DNA of 64,000 nt from an uncultured Mobiluncus sp. (GCF_902488535.1 NZ_CABTWO010000009.1:1-64000); one strand, 5' to 3'. Positions 1-9,099 are shown, numbered from the stretch's first letter. Notes: generated from the sequence alone by a model not told the origin. Made by a program: numbers and translations.

Positions 1-741
<741 letters not shown>

Positions 742-1001
742 AACAAACCAAAAACAGTCCATCCAAAAAGAGCCAGAAAAACCTGACAAACACGGTCCTC
801 ATCAAATCAGAAAACCGCAAAAACACTAACAAAAAAGCACCCCAAAAAAAGGGCACCAAAAAACGCGTAAACAAAAAACAAAACGCTATCGAGATCAAAA
901 CCAACAAACCCACTCACCGATCCACCCCAGTTTTCACCGAGATTTCAACAATCGGGGCGCTGCAACCCTTCGGAATAACCCAAAAGAGCGCAACAGATAA
1001 A
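742..1001 (-). other. rRNA operon leader, gene-free
   Basis: This stretch between the 16S 5' end and the proposed promoter is purine-rich on the plus strand, so the transcript leader is U/C-rich. It holds several short A-runs and a small CCC/GGG inverted repeat near 841-853. It would be the processed leader of the pre-rRNA, where antitermination and RNase III signals normally sit; I could not identify a convincing boxA. The apparent long frames here have lysine/asparagine-rich composition and no homology signal. Confidence 0.6.
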
Positions 1002-1030
1002 ACAATACACCAGGCTCGAACGCGATGCAA
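1002..1030 (-). promoter_or_regulatory. rrs: Candidate rRNA operon promoter
   Basis: On the minus strand TTGCAT (complement at 1025-1030) and TATTGT (complement at 1002-1007) are separated by exactly 17 bases, about 260 bases upstream of mature 16S. Position and spacing fit a sigma70-type rRNA promoter. The hexamers match the consensus only partly and additional tandem promoters may exist. Confidence 0.4.
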
Positions 1031-1132
1031 ATTTTGGAGCCTCTGTTGCTCGTTCGGGCGTGTCGCGAACCCGGAAATCCCTGAGTTTTCAACGAAAATA
1101 CGAGAAGGAACTTGTTGCCAGCTTGGGTTTAC

Positions 1133-1483
1133 TCAGCCGACTGACGCGACCAACTGCGAGGGAGCCGTCGGCTTGATTCGGGATTCTCGCCAGATGAGGA
1201 TGACCAAGGTCGCCACCGCCACCACCCAGGCGCAGCCTCTAAAGACTGGCAGGAAGGTTTGGTTATAGAAATCTTGTACATCCGGGTCAATCAGAGGACG
1301 GAAACGCAACAGCAGATAGTCCGGCAGGTAGATTGAAGCCAAAGCCAACACTGCGAACAGGCCGTAAGCCACTCGCTGCCAGGAGGTTGGCGGAAAACCA
1401 GCAAAGAACTTGAGGGCGTAGACCAGTTCGAACACGCCGATTAGCCCTATGAGGGCAGCAGTAAAAGCCACTAGCAAATCCAT
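1133..1483 (-). CDS. Small three-span membrane protein
   Basis: A 116-residue protein of unknown family. Hydrophobic segments at about residues 5-25, 37-56 and 83-100 predict three membrane spans; short loops carry PPTSWQR and DPDVQDFYNQ. The ATG follows a good ribosome binding site (GAGGAG). It begins 33 bases after the stop of the secreted DUF2599-like gene, in the same direction and with no terminator between, so the two are probably one transcript under the iron box at 2129. A small multi-span protein behind a secreted protein could be an accessory, anchor or immunity protein; nothing in the sequence decides between these. The rRNA promoter lies just downstream. Confidence 0.75.
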   Translation of the reverse strand: MDLLVAFTAALIGLIGVFELVYALKFFAGFPPTSWQRVAYGLFAVLALASIYLPDYLLLRFRPLIDPDVQDFYNQTFLPVFRGCAWVVAVATLVILIWRESRIKPTAPSQLVASVG

Positions 1484-1516
1484 TATTACTCCTCAGATTG
1501 GCGGGAAAGAATCGAA

Positions 1517-2110
1517 TCAGTTACAGGTAACATCATTAATCGCGCTAGGGAGTTTTGATGGTTCAATGTTCCACGGGACTTTGATAGAACCATACCGTAC
1601 ATGGCATAGGTACTGTTTCCTCATACTGCTATCTGCACCTTTACTTTTATAGAAAGACCAATGGCGGTCTCCATTGAAGCGGTTGTATATCTGAACCCAT
1701 CCTTCACCTGAATATTTGGCTGAAACTGCTGGAATCACAGTCTGACTAGGCATTAGGGAAAGAGCCCAAACTTCGCGGCCTATCCAACGACCATAAGAAA
1801 ACAGGTCGCTGGACCAATAACCTTGTAAGGTTGTGCCATCAAGGCTTGCGTACGAAGCACTTTCTCTGTCCAGTTCAGCTTGCTCTGCTTCGGAGGAGGC
1901 TACATATTGACGAACTTCTTCTGGAGTCGGCACAGAGCCGAAAATCGACAGGTACTCCTCATGTTCCTGAGGGGAAAAACTGTGACCATATGCTTCACGG
2001 TAAAATTCCTGCTCTTGAGCAGTCGGGAGTGGTTTATCTGTTGCAAATGCCAACGATGGAGCTAACAGCAGGGATACAGCCGCAATAGTTACGGATAGTT
2101 TTCTAAACAT
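1517..2110 (-). CDS. Secreted DUF2599-like protein, iron-regulated
   Basis: A 197-residue protein with a classic signal peptide (MFRKL, hydrophobic core to about residue 20, ALAFA-type cleavage site). The C-terminal part, about residues 105-197, holds YGRWIGREVWALSLMPS, QYLCHVRY and PWNIEPSK motifs and ends in TCN. This pattern resembles DUF2599, a secreted domain of unknown function common in actinobacteria; the assignment is from memory of the pattern. Two cysteines (in LCHVRY and the terminal VTCN) could form a disulfide after export. The ATG has an AAGGGG ribosome binding site. The promoter carries a near-consensus DtxR/IdeR operator, so expression should rise when iron is scarce. The downstream three-span protein is probably cotranscribed. 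Confidence 0.8.
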   Translation of the reverse strand: MFRKLSVTIAAVSLLLAPSLAFATDKPLPTAQEQEFYREAYGHSFSPQEHEEYLSIFGSVPTPEEVRQYVASSEAEQAELDRESASYASLDGTTLQGYWSSDLFSYGRWIGREVWALSLMPSQTVIPAVSAKYSGEGWVQIYNRFNGDRHWSFYKSKGADSSMRKQYLCHVRYGSIKVPWNIEPSKLPSAINDVTCN

Positions 2111-2128
2111 TTCAGCGCCCCTTTACGC

Positions 2129-2175
2129 TTAGGTTAGCTTAACCTAAATATACATCCGGTATTTGAGTCCGTCAA
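2129..2175 (-). promoter_or_regulatory. Promoter with DtxR/IdeR-type iron box
   Basis: The palindrome TTAGGTTAGCTTAACCTAA (2129-2147) matches the DtxR/IdeR consensus TTAGGTTAGGCTAACCTAA at 17 of 19 positions, differing only at the centre. It abuts a strong promoter on the minus strand: TTGACG (complement 2170-2175), 17-base spacer, TATATT (complement 2147-2152). The operator therefore covers the transcription start, the usual position for iron-dependent repression. It lies 18 bases upstream of the DUF2599-like start codon. Confidence 0.8.
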
Positions 2176-2207
2176 CATTTCGGGACACCTTACCTGTCGG
2201 CATTGTC

Positions 2208-3443
2208 TTAGTTGGAACGCACTGCTATTGCGGGTTGAACCCTGGCGGCCCGTACGGCCGGATAAACTGAGGCCAGCACACCCACCGCTGTGCCCAACAA
2301 CGGCCCGCCTGCTAACCACACCGCGCTTAGAAATGCTGACCAGCCGCTGAATGCGGACACCACCAACACGACTAGTGCCGACAGAACCGAACCCGCCAAG
2401 CCGCCCAAAAAACCCACCAAAGCACCCTCGACCAGGAAGGTGATCGCTATGGCAGACCGAGACGCTCCTAAAGCTCGACGAATCCCAATCTCAGTAGTGC
2501 GTGAAGTTACGGAAACCACCATCGAATTTGTAATCAGCAACATGGTCAAAATCAGCAAGAACCCGCCAATCCACGCAGCCTGCTGTCCCAGCACATTCGC
2601 GACTTTCCCCCGCGAGGCCCCCGCCGAGATCACTTGCGAAGCCGCCAAAGTCTGCGGCGCTTCGGGACGCAAAGCCAACCGCGCCACCTTTGCCACTTGG
2701 GAACCCGCCCCAACCTTGGAATGCAACAATACTTCGGTCTGGCGGTCGTTACCTGCTATTCCCAGTCCCACTGTATAGGGGATGAACACGTCGTTTGCCC
2801 ACATCCCATCCCCTTTCACGAAACCAACCACAGCGAACTGGCGTCCGTCAATCAGCATGCTCACCCCAGTAAGGTCAGCTGTAAAGGGAACCTCAAAGGT
2901 CTTAGCTGCAGCTTCACCCAAAATCGCCACCGGGAGCTCGGAATCCATAAGACTCACCGCTCCCGTCGCTCGTGCCGCACCAGCGGCGAAATAGTCCGAG
3001 GTCACGGCCCGCACTGACTGGTTATCGCGGGTGGTTTTTGTAACAGGCCGCGCGACGGTGACTCCGTGAACCTGGCTGACAGGAAGCATCACTCCCACGT
3101 GTTGTACCGCGGAAAGAACCTGCAGGCGCTCCACCGTGTCAGACGGATACTCCCGCTGTATAGTTTCCCCGCCTGATTTTCTCGTGTTGGACGGGGCGCC
3201 AGATTCCTCCGGCGCAGTGTCTTCCGCTAGCCGCACCACAACTTGGCGCCCCGTAGATGCTGCCAAATCGGCGTCAATGGCGTGCGCTGCATTATTCGTT
3301 ATCCCCATCGAAGCGAGAAGTGCCCCGATGCTCAGCGCGACTGCAGAGGTCAACAGAATAGTTCTCATGGCTTGGGTTTTCAGCTCAATGGCAACATCAG
3401 CGAGAAAATCGAGGGCAATGTCGTGGCGCGTTTCACTTCTCAT
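2208..3443 (-). CDS. MacB/FtsX-type ABC transporter permease
   Basis: A 411-residue permease with the MacB layout: one N-terminal span (about residues 27-48), a large extracytoplasmic MacB_PCD domain (about 50-280), then three C-terminal spans with the FtsX core (SRTTEIGIRRALGASR, then YPAVRAARVQPAIAVR at the end). It overlaps the 3' end of the ATPase gene by 11 bases, so the two are translationally coupled. With the ATPase and the membrane-fusion protein it should form a tripartite mechanotransmission-type transporter working on extracytoplasmic substrates or exporting a peptide or protein. Unlike the four-span permeases paired with lipid exporters, this layout suits peptide or macrolide substrates. 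The actual substrate is unknown; the secreted proteins of the same cluster are the obvious candidates. Confidence 0.9.
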   Translation of the reverse strand: MRSETRHDIALDFLADVAIELKTQAMRTILLTSAVALSIGALLASMGITNNAAHAIDADLAASTGRQVVVRLAEDTAPEESGAPSNTRKSGGETIQREYPSDTVERLQVLSAVQHVGVMLPVSQVHGVTVARPVTKTTRDNQSVRAVTSDYFAAGAARATGAVSLMDSELPVAILGEAAAKTFEVPFTADLTGVSMLIDGRQFAVVGFVKGDGMWANDVFIPYTVGLGIAGNDRQTEVLLHSKVGAGSQVAKVARLALRPEAPQTLAASQVISAGASRGKVANVLGQQAAWIGGFLLILTMLLITNSMVVSVTSRTTEIGIRRALGASRSAIAITFLVEGALVGFLGGLAGSVLSALVVLVVSAFSGWSAFLSAVWLAGGPLLGTAVGVLASVYPAVRAARVQPAIAVRSN

Positions 3444-4101
3444 GCAGCACCCCCTCTCTGAGCTCCAGTGAACGGTCGGCCCATCTCAGCAATCGCAGGT
3501 CATGAGAGATAACGATAACCGTGACTCCCCTAGCTGCCTCACGGTTCAATAAACCCAACACGACCCGAGCATTGCCCGAATCGAGGTTGCCGGTAGGCTC
3601 GTCAGCGAGAATGATTTTCGGGTCACAGATGATGGCACGAGCCAGGGAGAGGCGCTGTTTTTCCCCGCCGGACAAAAGCCGCGCCAAAGCGTGTTCACGC
3701 CGCTTTAGGCCGACCCCATCCAGCACGACGTTAATGCGTTCCTCGCGGTCGGATACCGGCACGTGACTGATGGACAGTTTCAGTTCCAGGTTTTGCCGCA
3801 CACTGCGGTGTCCCAAAACGTGAAAGTCCTGAAACACGAAACCGAGCGTGTCCCCGCGAATTTTGTCTCTCTTGGCTTCTGGCAGAGACTCGACGTGTTC
3901 ACCTTGCAGCACATATTCACCGCTGGTGGGCTCATCCAACAGTCCGATGATGTTCAACAGAGTCGATTTCCCCGCTCCGGAACGACCCGCAACCAAGACT
4001 TTTTGTCCTTCTTCAACATCCAGATTTACACCTTTTAATACCGGCACCGGCGGGCGCACCGAATAGGTTTTCGTCAAGTCCCTAATTTCCAACAGTTTCA
4101 T
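3433..4101 (-). CDS. ABC transporter ATP-binding protein (MacB/LolD type)
   Basis: A 222-residue nucleotide-binding subunit. Visible motifs are Walker A GRSGAGKST, Q-loop FVFQDFHVL, ABC signature LSGGEKQRLSLARA, Walker B IILADEPTGNLD and the switch histidine in VIVISHD. The EPTGNLD form is typical of the MacB/LolD/FtsE branch. Its start codon overlaps the stop of the membrane-fusion protein (ATGA) and its 3' end overlaps the permease gene, showing a tightly coupled three-gene transporter operon. Confidence 0.95.
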   Translation of the reverse strand: MKLLEIRDLTKTYSVRPPVPVLKGVNLDVEEGQKVLVAGRSGAGKSTLLNIIGLLDEPTSGEYVLQGEHVESLPEAKRDKIRGDTLGFVFQDFHVLGHRSVRQNLELKLSISHVPVSDREERINVVLDGVGLKRREHALARLLSGGEKQRLSLARAIICDPKIILADEPTGNLDSGNARVVLGLLNREAARGVTVIVISHDLRLLRWADRSLELREGVLHEK

Positions 4102-5363
4102 CGGGGCACCGCCACGATTACGGTTTGTCCCGGTTTTAGAGCCGGAGCAGGTTTTTCTGCCAGTAGCGCCCAGCCGTCGACGACTTGGTCCACATGGACT
4201 TCGACCTGTTTTCTGTCCTGGCGGTCGCCTTTGATTTTGGTTCCGGCCACGGCCACGAAAGTTTTTCCGCCGATTTCCCGCAGCGCGGTGGCGGGAATGG
4301 CGATGGCGGTCTTGTTCCCTTGCGCCCCTGCCGGAGAAACCATGACTTTTGCACCGTCGGTCAGACCATTGTTGTGCGTGACATTCACACTAACGTCGTA
4401 TCCGGGTTTCACATCGGAAGAGCCTGCTGTGGGGTTGGTGCTAAACTCACCGACTGTTGAGACGCTTCCCCGGGCGACGACTTTGCCCTGAGCCGGGTCA
4501 GTTATTTCTACCTCTTGACCAACGGGGAAACTGGAGGATTCGCTGATGTTGACTCGTAAGGTGACGCTGGGGTTGCCCAGTTTCAACGTTGCCAATGGCT
4601 GTGTGTCAGAGAGTACCGTCCCGATAGGCGCCACGGCGGTCACTGTTGCCTGGGGGGCTCCCATAGCCATGATTTCGGCTTTCAGTACCGGGGTCAAGGC
4701 CGGTGGTGCAGGCTGTGCGGGAGCCGGCGCGTCAGTAGTCTCTCCAGACTCGGCTGGTGCAACAGGTACTGCTGCCTGGGGCGGGCGGATAGCGTTGCGG
4801 GAGTAGAGCAAGTTAACGGCTTGAGAAGTAGTCCAGCCGTAGGATCCATCCACGCGCCCGTGGTAAAGTCCGAGGGCTTGCAAGGCACGTTGCACTTCAC
4901 GTACATCGTCACCAGCATCGCCAGTATTGATATCACGGTACAATTTAAACGGCATATTCAGGACAATGACTGGGTTGCCGTCCACACGGCCAACGACCTG
5001 ACCAGAATTGACCGTGTCGCCACCAGCAACGTTCAAGGCGGTAACCGTGCCGGTAGCCGCCACATTTTCACTGGCACCTGTTGAGGCTGTACCTTCGATT
5101 TCTACTGGAGTCAGGTCAAAAGTTTTCTTTTCAACTTTCGCGGTCACAACGGGGGTAATGCGTGAGTTTTCAATGGCAGCTTCGTTCGGTGAACGCACGA
5201 ATAAGGCCACCAAACTAATCACCAACAGTAGCGTCAACAAGATAATAACAGCCGACAGAATCCAGGCAAGACTATTGTCCTGAAATTTTGCGCGCAAACG
5301 GCCTAAAGCTGCTAGCTTAGAGTCGGTCAAATTGTGCGTTGTTTCAGAATTATCTTGAATCAT
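4098..5363 (-). CDS. Membrane-fusion (HlyD/MacA-like) protein with peptidoglycan-binding domain
   Basis: A 421-residue protein with a cytoplasmic N-terminus, one membrane anchor (about residues 34-54), a beta-barrel/lipoyl-like adaptor region, and an inserted PG_binding_1 domain (about residues 145-190, GDAGDDVREVQRALQALGLY and VDGSYGWTT). A proline/alanine-rich linker (about 195-225) follows, and the C-terminal half carries the adaptor barrel (IPATALREIGGKTFV, GQTVIVAVP). In Gram-positive bacteria such fusions replace the periplasmic MacA adaptor and tether the transporter to the wall. It is the first gene of the transporter trio, with an AGGGAG ribosome binding site. The lipoprotein gene upstream lies 216 bases away. 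Confidence 0.88.
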   Translation of the reverse strand: MIQDNSETTHNLTDSKLAALGRLRAKFQDNSLAWILSAVIILLTLLLVISLVALFVRSPNEAAIENSRITPVVTAKVEKKTFDLTPVEIEGTASTGASENVAATGTVTALNVAGGDTVNSGQVVGRVDGNPVIVLNMPFKLYRDINTGDAGDDVREVQRALQALGLYHGRVDGSYGWTTSQAVNLLYSRNAIRPPQAAVPVAPAESGETTDAPAPAQPAPPALTPVLKAEIMAMGAPQATVTAVAPIGTVLSDTQPLATLKLGNPSVTLRVNISESSSFPVGQEVEITDPAQGKVVARGSVSTVGEFSTNPTAGSSDVKPGYDVSVNVTHNNGLTDGAKVMVSPAGAQGNKTAIAIPATALREIGGKTFVAVAGTKIKGDRQDRKQVEVHVDQVVDGWALLAEKPAPALKPGQTVIVAVPR

Positions 5364-5579
5364 TTAATTACTCCCTATGTAACTTTATTTTTTAACTGTA
5401 AGTATTCGAAAAGTTATTGGCTTATATTCGACTGCTCTTCCATCTCTTGCAGGTTATGTGAAATAAACTGTAAATAAAATAACATAGACTAAAAGTGTCA
5501 CCATAAAAAGTATAAATACTGTTAGTTATGAATACGTATCTATTAGTGGATAACTTAGAAAACTTGTAGACATGGGGTA
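5364..5579. other. AT-rich spacer before transporter operon
   Basis: A strongly AT-rich spacer of 216 bases without a credible gene. It must contain the transporter operon promoter if that trio is transcribed separately from the lipoprotein genes; several TATA-like elements are present but none has a clear -35 partner. Confidence 0.4.
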
Positions 5580-6557
5580 TTATTTCCAAAGCACGTCGGA
5601 ATTTTCTGCTATCACCCCTTTTGCTTGAGATAAAGCTTTGTCTATAGAAGCTCGATATGCTTGTAAATCAGCGGAATTTTTCTCAATAAAAGGAGCCTCA
5701 TAATTTGCCCACAAGTCAGCTATCCGTTCAATTGTGTGAGTCTGTGTTTTACATTTGACGTCTTGCAGAGCTAATTGAATTTGAGTCACATTTATAACGG
5801 AGGAGCTGGCACCCTTAATATGAAAACCTAACGGACTATCGGAATCTTCGAAGGACAAGCCAGCGCGTCGGTAGCAATTCTTCAAGTCGGTTTTGATGGC
5901 AATAAATTTAGAGTTTTTTGCAAAAATTGTAGAAAAGTTGGAGATTGATAGGTTATCAAAAACTTTAGGTTTAGTTTTTAGTAAGTAAGTGTAGGAAGTT
6001 TTCATAGATTCCACCTTTTTATTACAACCGTTTGATATCCTAATGAATGATGATGTGGTTGGTATGAGGGTGTTAGGATTCTCCTTATGTCTCGAATCGT
6101 AACCATCTGGTTTGGATGTAATGAATCCGTTAGCAAAAAGTGTATCTTGACTCATTGGTTGTACTGAGCCAAAGCGATTTGCCATATCTTCAGTCCATGG
6201 ACCAAACTCATAAAACATCTGGGACTCTGGTTCATAGGACTTGGTCAAATCTTGAGCAACCCAAGAAATTCCATTTGATTGCATACATTTAGAATACTCA
6301 ATAAGTTCAGCAGTCATCAAGATTGAACCTTCATTTCCCTGCACAGAAAACCGTTCACTTGGAAAAATTACTGTCGATTTTTCAGGGATTATCTCTGCTG
6401 TTAAAATGAGCCCATTAGTACTATCTTGTATTTTTTGTTTTTGATCTATCGTATTCATAGGTGAGGCACAGCCGAGCACTAAAAGCATGGTGAAAACCAG
6501 CGTCAGGCTGGCAATAAGTTTTTTCCAAACAAAGTTACAACTCTCAAATACAATCAT
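5580..6557 (-). CDS. Lipoprotein, paralogue of the neighbouring lipoprotein
   Basis: A lipoprotein of about 325 residues with signal peptide and lipobox LVLGC near residue 30. The start at 6557 (MIVFES) is preferred for a GGAT ribosome binding site; an in-frame ATG at 6590 would add 11 residues. It is clearly paralogous to the lipoprotein at 6900-7841: shared blocks are TVIFPSERFSV, FGPWTEDMANRFG, a PMSQDTLFANGFI-type block, and the ends DVKCKTQ and NSDVLWK. Four conserved cysteine positions follow the lipid cysteine. Family not recognised. It is more AT-rich than its surroundings. Position between the two-component genes and the transporter suggests a surface-anchored part of the same system. 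Confidence 0.8.
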   Translation of the reverse strand: MIVFESCNFVWKKLIASLTLVFTMLLVLGCASPMNTIDQKQKIQDSTNGLILTAEIIPEKSTVIFPSERFSVQGNEGSILMTAELIEYSKCMQSNGISWVAQDLTKSYEPESQMFYEFGPWTEDMANRFGSVQPMSQDTLFANGFITSKPDGYDSRHKENPNTLIPTTSSFIRISNGCNKKVESMKTSYTYLLKTKPKVFDNLSISNFSTIFAKNSKFIAIKTDLKNCYRRAGLSFEDSDSPLGFHIKGASSSVINVTQIQLALQDVKCKTQTHTIERIADLWANYEAPFIEKNSADLQAYRASIDKALSQAKGVIAENSDVLWK

Positions 6558-6899
6558 AAACAAGATCCAATACAATAGCGGTCTTACCATAGGTCAGTGC
6601 AACTTTGACACAAATAGATTTCATGGCAAGGTAATTGTCTTTTTCAGTTGGGTGTATGATACAACCGTTTGTACCTCCAAACTCCAAAGGTGCTTTGTAA
6701 CTAAACTAAACCTATGAAATCAAACACACAATTAGGGATGACCCTGATTGAACCCTGATTTTGCCTTGCAGCCCTAAGGGCCAACTCCGAATTCAAACTA
6801 AGCTAACCTGTGGTTAGTGCTGCGAAGACGAACACCATTGCCGCAATGCGCCCGTTGCCCAAATCGTACCGCCGGGAACTATGAGAGTACGTGCGTGGG
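6558..6899. other. Gene-free spacer between the lipoprotein genes
   Basis: About 340 bases with no credible gene. At 6793-6811 TCAAACTAAGCTAACCTGT matches the iron-box consensus at only 13 of 19 positions, mainly in one half. No rho-independent terminator was seen, so read-through from the upstream lipoprotein gene is possible. Confidence 0.3.
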
Positions 6900-7841
6900 T
6901 CAGGAAGTAGCCTGTTTCCAAATGACATCCTGATGAGCGTCAATGTACTCATCTGCTTCTTTCAGTACCCCATCAAGCTGCTTTCGCCAAGCTGTTAAAT
7001 CCTCAAGGTTTTCGACAATTATGGGTGTCTGTACGCGAGCTATAATATCTGCCATTTTTTGCATGAAATCAATTTTGACCTGACACTTGGCATCTCTAAC
7101 AGCCAACTCAATTTGCTGAGCATTAATCGTGCTATAGTCGGCTCCGACAACTGTGAATCCCAATATCGCATCAGAGCTGGGTTTAACCGATATTCCGGAA
7201 TCTGCATAGCATTTCTTTAAATCTGAAATGAGCGGATTATAATCTGAATCTTTTTTTATTTTTGTCCAAAGATTTGATACCCTCAAAGAATCCACAGCTG
7301 GAGGCCTGCCCTGTTGCTCTGAATAACGCCTAAATTTTTCCGCTGTTTTATACTTACGGCAACCCTTTGACATAATTTCTCGGTCTTCAGGTGTAATACT
7401 TTCATTCGGATTTACATATTCGCTTTTTTCCGTTGGTGAAATTATACCGTTCTCAATCATGTCGGCCTCAGTCATCGGACCTAAATAAGCATATTTATTT
7501 GCCATTTCCACCGTCCAAGGTCCACCGAAACCACCACGCATGCTATACTCGGGAGCTTTCCCATTTCCAATAAATTGGGCATAAAACGGTACACCGTGTT
7601 CACGCGCACACACGGCATATGCAACCAGATCAGCATCAACCAAATGCATCCGCTCCACTTCGGAAAGAGCAAAACGATCGCCGGGAAAAACCACCGTTCC
7701 TGCCGTTGGGTTCACCTCAGACTTCAGGTTTACGCCGGAGGTGTTCGACCTTCCCGCATCCACCTCTGAGGAACACGCCGCAACGGACACGGAAAGCAGC
7801 ACAACGGCAAGCAGGCACCGCAACAGTCGTTGTTTCGTCAT
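6900..7841 (-). CDS. Lipoprotein, paralogue of the downstream lipoprotein
   Basis: A lipoprotein of 313 residues with a positively charged n-region (MTKQRLLR), hydrophobic core and lipobox SVAAC. I chose the ATG at 7841 because it lies one base after the TAA of the upstream gene (coupled re-initiation); an in-frame GTG at 7853 would overlap that gene and add four residues. Conserved with the lipoprotein at 5580: GTVVFPGDRFAL, GPWTVEMANKY, PMTEADMIENGI, DAKCQVK and the end HQDVIWK. Function unknown. The paralogues differ through most of the sequence, so the duplication is old. Confidence 0.85.
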   Translation of the reverse strand: MTKQRLLRCLLAVVLLSVSVAACSSEVDAGRSNTSGVNLKSEVNPTAGTVVFPGDRFALSEVERMHLVDADLVAYAVCAREHGVPFYAQFIGNGKAPEYSMRGGFGGPWTVEMANKYAYLGPMTEADMIENGIISPTEKSEYVNPNESITPEDREIMSKGCRKYKTAEKFRRYSEQQGRPPAVDSLRVSNLWTKIKKDSDYNPLISDLKKCYADSGISVKPSSDAILGFTVVGADYSTINAQQIELAVRDAKCQVKIDFMQKMADIIARVQTPIIVENLEDLTAWRKQLDGVLKEADEYIDAHQDVIWKQATS

Positions 7842-7842
7842 G

Positions 7843-8283
7843 TTAATGGACACAATTGTAGAACCTGATATAGCTGATACGGTTATCCCAATTTTGGGAG
7901 CTATTACCGTTTACACCTGCTCCGTTCGAGAGATCGGGGTCTTCAAAATAATGGTCTGGATAAACGGAACGGCTAAACAAATCAAAATAGGCGCCGTCGT
8001 TACTGCCACTCTCGGCATCATAGAATCTTGTCATCCCACAATGTCCCCCGTTAGCTGCCGCTGAGGATGCCTGGTTGTTCATAGCAGCAGGCGTAGGTTG
8101 TGCATTCGCAGACTGTTTCCAATAATGTTTCCCGGTATATGAAGTATCCTGCCAAATACAGGCATAGCCAGTCGCACAGTTAGCGTACATCGGTGGGTGA
8201 GCTTGCGCCGCAGGGACAACAATCGAAGACAATGCCATGGCGGCTACCATGACGAAACCAAGCCCAGTAACTTTGCTTTTCAT
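7843..8283 (-). CDS. Secreted peptidase-inhibitor I36/crystallin-like protein
   Basis: A 146-residue secreted protein with a Sec signal peptide ending near AAQAHP (about residue 29). The mature part begins ANCATGYACIWQDTSYTGKH and ends WDNRISYIRFYNCVH, the Cys- and aromatic-rich pattern of the beta/gamma-crystallin-like peptidase inhibitor family I36 (Streptomyces metalloproteinase inhibitor relatives). Four cysteines in the mature part could pair. The ATG has an AAAGGAAA ribosome binding site. It lies between the response regulator and the lipoproteins, and its stop is immediately followed by the next start. It may be an inhibitor, a bacteriocin-like protein or the substrate of the neighbouring exporter; a Sec signal argues against direct ABC export from the cytoplasm. 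Confidence 0.75.
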   Translation of the reverse strand: MKSKVTGLGFVMVAAMALSSIVVPAAQAHPPMYANCATGYACIWQDTSYTGKHYWKQSANAQPTPAAMNNQASSAAANGGHCGMTRFYDAESGSNDGAYFDLFSRSVYPDHYFEDPDLSNGAGVNGNSSQNWDNRISYIRFYNCVH

Positions 8284-8370
8284 GATTTTCCTTTCGTTAA
8301 AGAACAGCTCTTACCGTTCAATCTCAGGGTATGAGGGGTCCTTACCTCCGGCAAGAGGAAATTCTGACCC

Positions 8371-8405
8371 AATGACGAGTCATCTCTAGGTGAATTTGCA
8401 CCTAG
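8371..8405. promoter_or_regulatory. Two tandem palindromes between response regulator and I36 gene
   Basis: CTAGGTG (8386-8392) and CACCTAG (8399-8405) form a perfect 7-bp stem with a 6-base loop. Next to it AATGACGAGTCATC holds the palindrome TGACGAGTCA (about 8373-8382). There is no T-tract, so a terminator is unlikely. The pair lies in the 129-base gap upstream of the secreted I36-like gene and could be a regulator binding site or an mRNA processing element. Confidence 0.4.
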
Positions 8406-8412
8406 CAGATGC

Positions 8413-9099
8413 TCAATCGTCATAAGAAAGCTGCACACAGCGGGTTTCCAAAGCCTTGAAGGCGAATTCAGTCCGGGAGTCACAACCTGTTCGTTCTAAA
8501 ATTTCCGACACATAGTGCCTAACGGTCTTCTCGCTAAGATACACGGCTTCGGCAATTTTCTTGTTGGAAAAACCCTGTGCCAGTGGCGACAAAAGTGGCT
8601 GATAGCGGGCTTCCAAAGCCTCAATTGCTGACACGAACTGCGCGAAACGCTCCCGGGATTTTGCGGTTTTCCGATAATCTTCCACGATGAACTTTTGTGG
8701 TTCCGGGCTAACTGGCTGCTCCCCGTTCATTACCCGATGGAGCATCTGCACAATGACATCAACTTCGGTGTCTTTGGTGAGAAATCCCCTAGCCCCCGCC
8801 ACCAACGCTCGCTCCAGGAAGTCCGGATACGGGAACGAAGTCAGCATGACGGTCTTCACCTCCGGGAAACGCCTGGCTATCTCTTTGGCAGCAGTCAGCC
8901 CACCCATCCCCGGCATCTCGACATCCAATAAGGCAATATCAAAATGATCCGCGCTGAGAGCTACCAAAACTTGTTCACCATTTTCAACAGCGATAACGTT
9001 CTCAATGGATGGCTCATTTGCCATGACCGAAGCGAGAGCCGAGCGAATCAACGGGTCATCGTCAGCAAGAAGAACCCGCAGCTTTTCCTGTTCAACCAT
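8413..9099 (-). CDS. NarL/LuxR-family response regulator
   Basis: A 228-residue response regulator. The receiver domain (about residues 7-125) has the acidic pocket LLADDDP, phospho-acceptor Asp59 in IALLDVEMPG, and the conserved Thr/Ser and Lys (VMLTSFPY, GFLTKD). The C-terminal LuxR helix-turn-helix (about residues 160-222) contains LAQGFSNKKIAEAVYLSEKTVR and VSEILERTG motifs. The ATG at 9099 follows GAAGGGAG; a longer upstream start lacks such a site. Its 5' end overlaps the kinase gene by 8 bases. Likely targets are its own operon and the downstream secreted protein and transporter genes. Confidence 0.93.
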   Translation of the reverse strand: MVEQEKLRVLLADDDPLIRSALASVMANEPSIENVIAVENGEQVLVALSADHFDIALLDVEMPGMGGLTAAKEIARRFPEVKTVMLTSFPYPDFLERALVAGARGFLTKDTEVDVIVQMLHRVMNGEQPVSPEPQKFIVEDYRKTAKSRERFAQFVSAIEALEARYQPLLSPLAQGFSNKKIAEAVYLSEKTVRHYVSEILERTGCDSRTEFAFKALETRCVQLSYDD

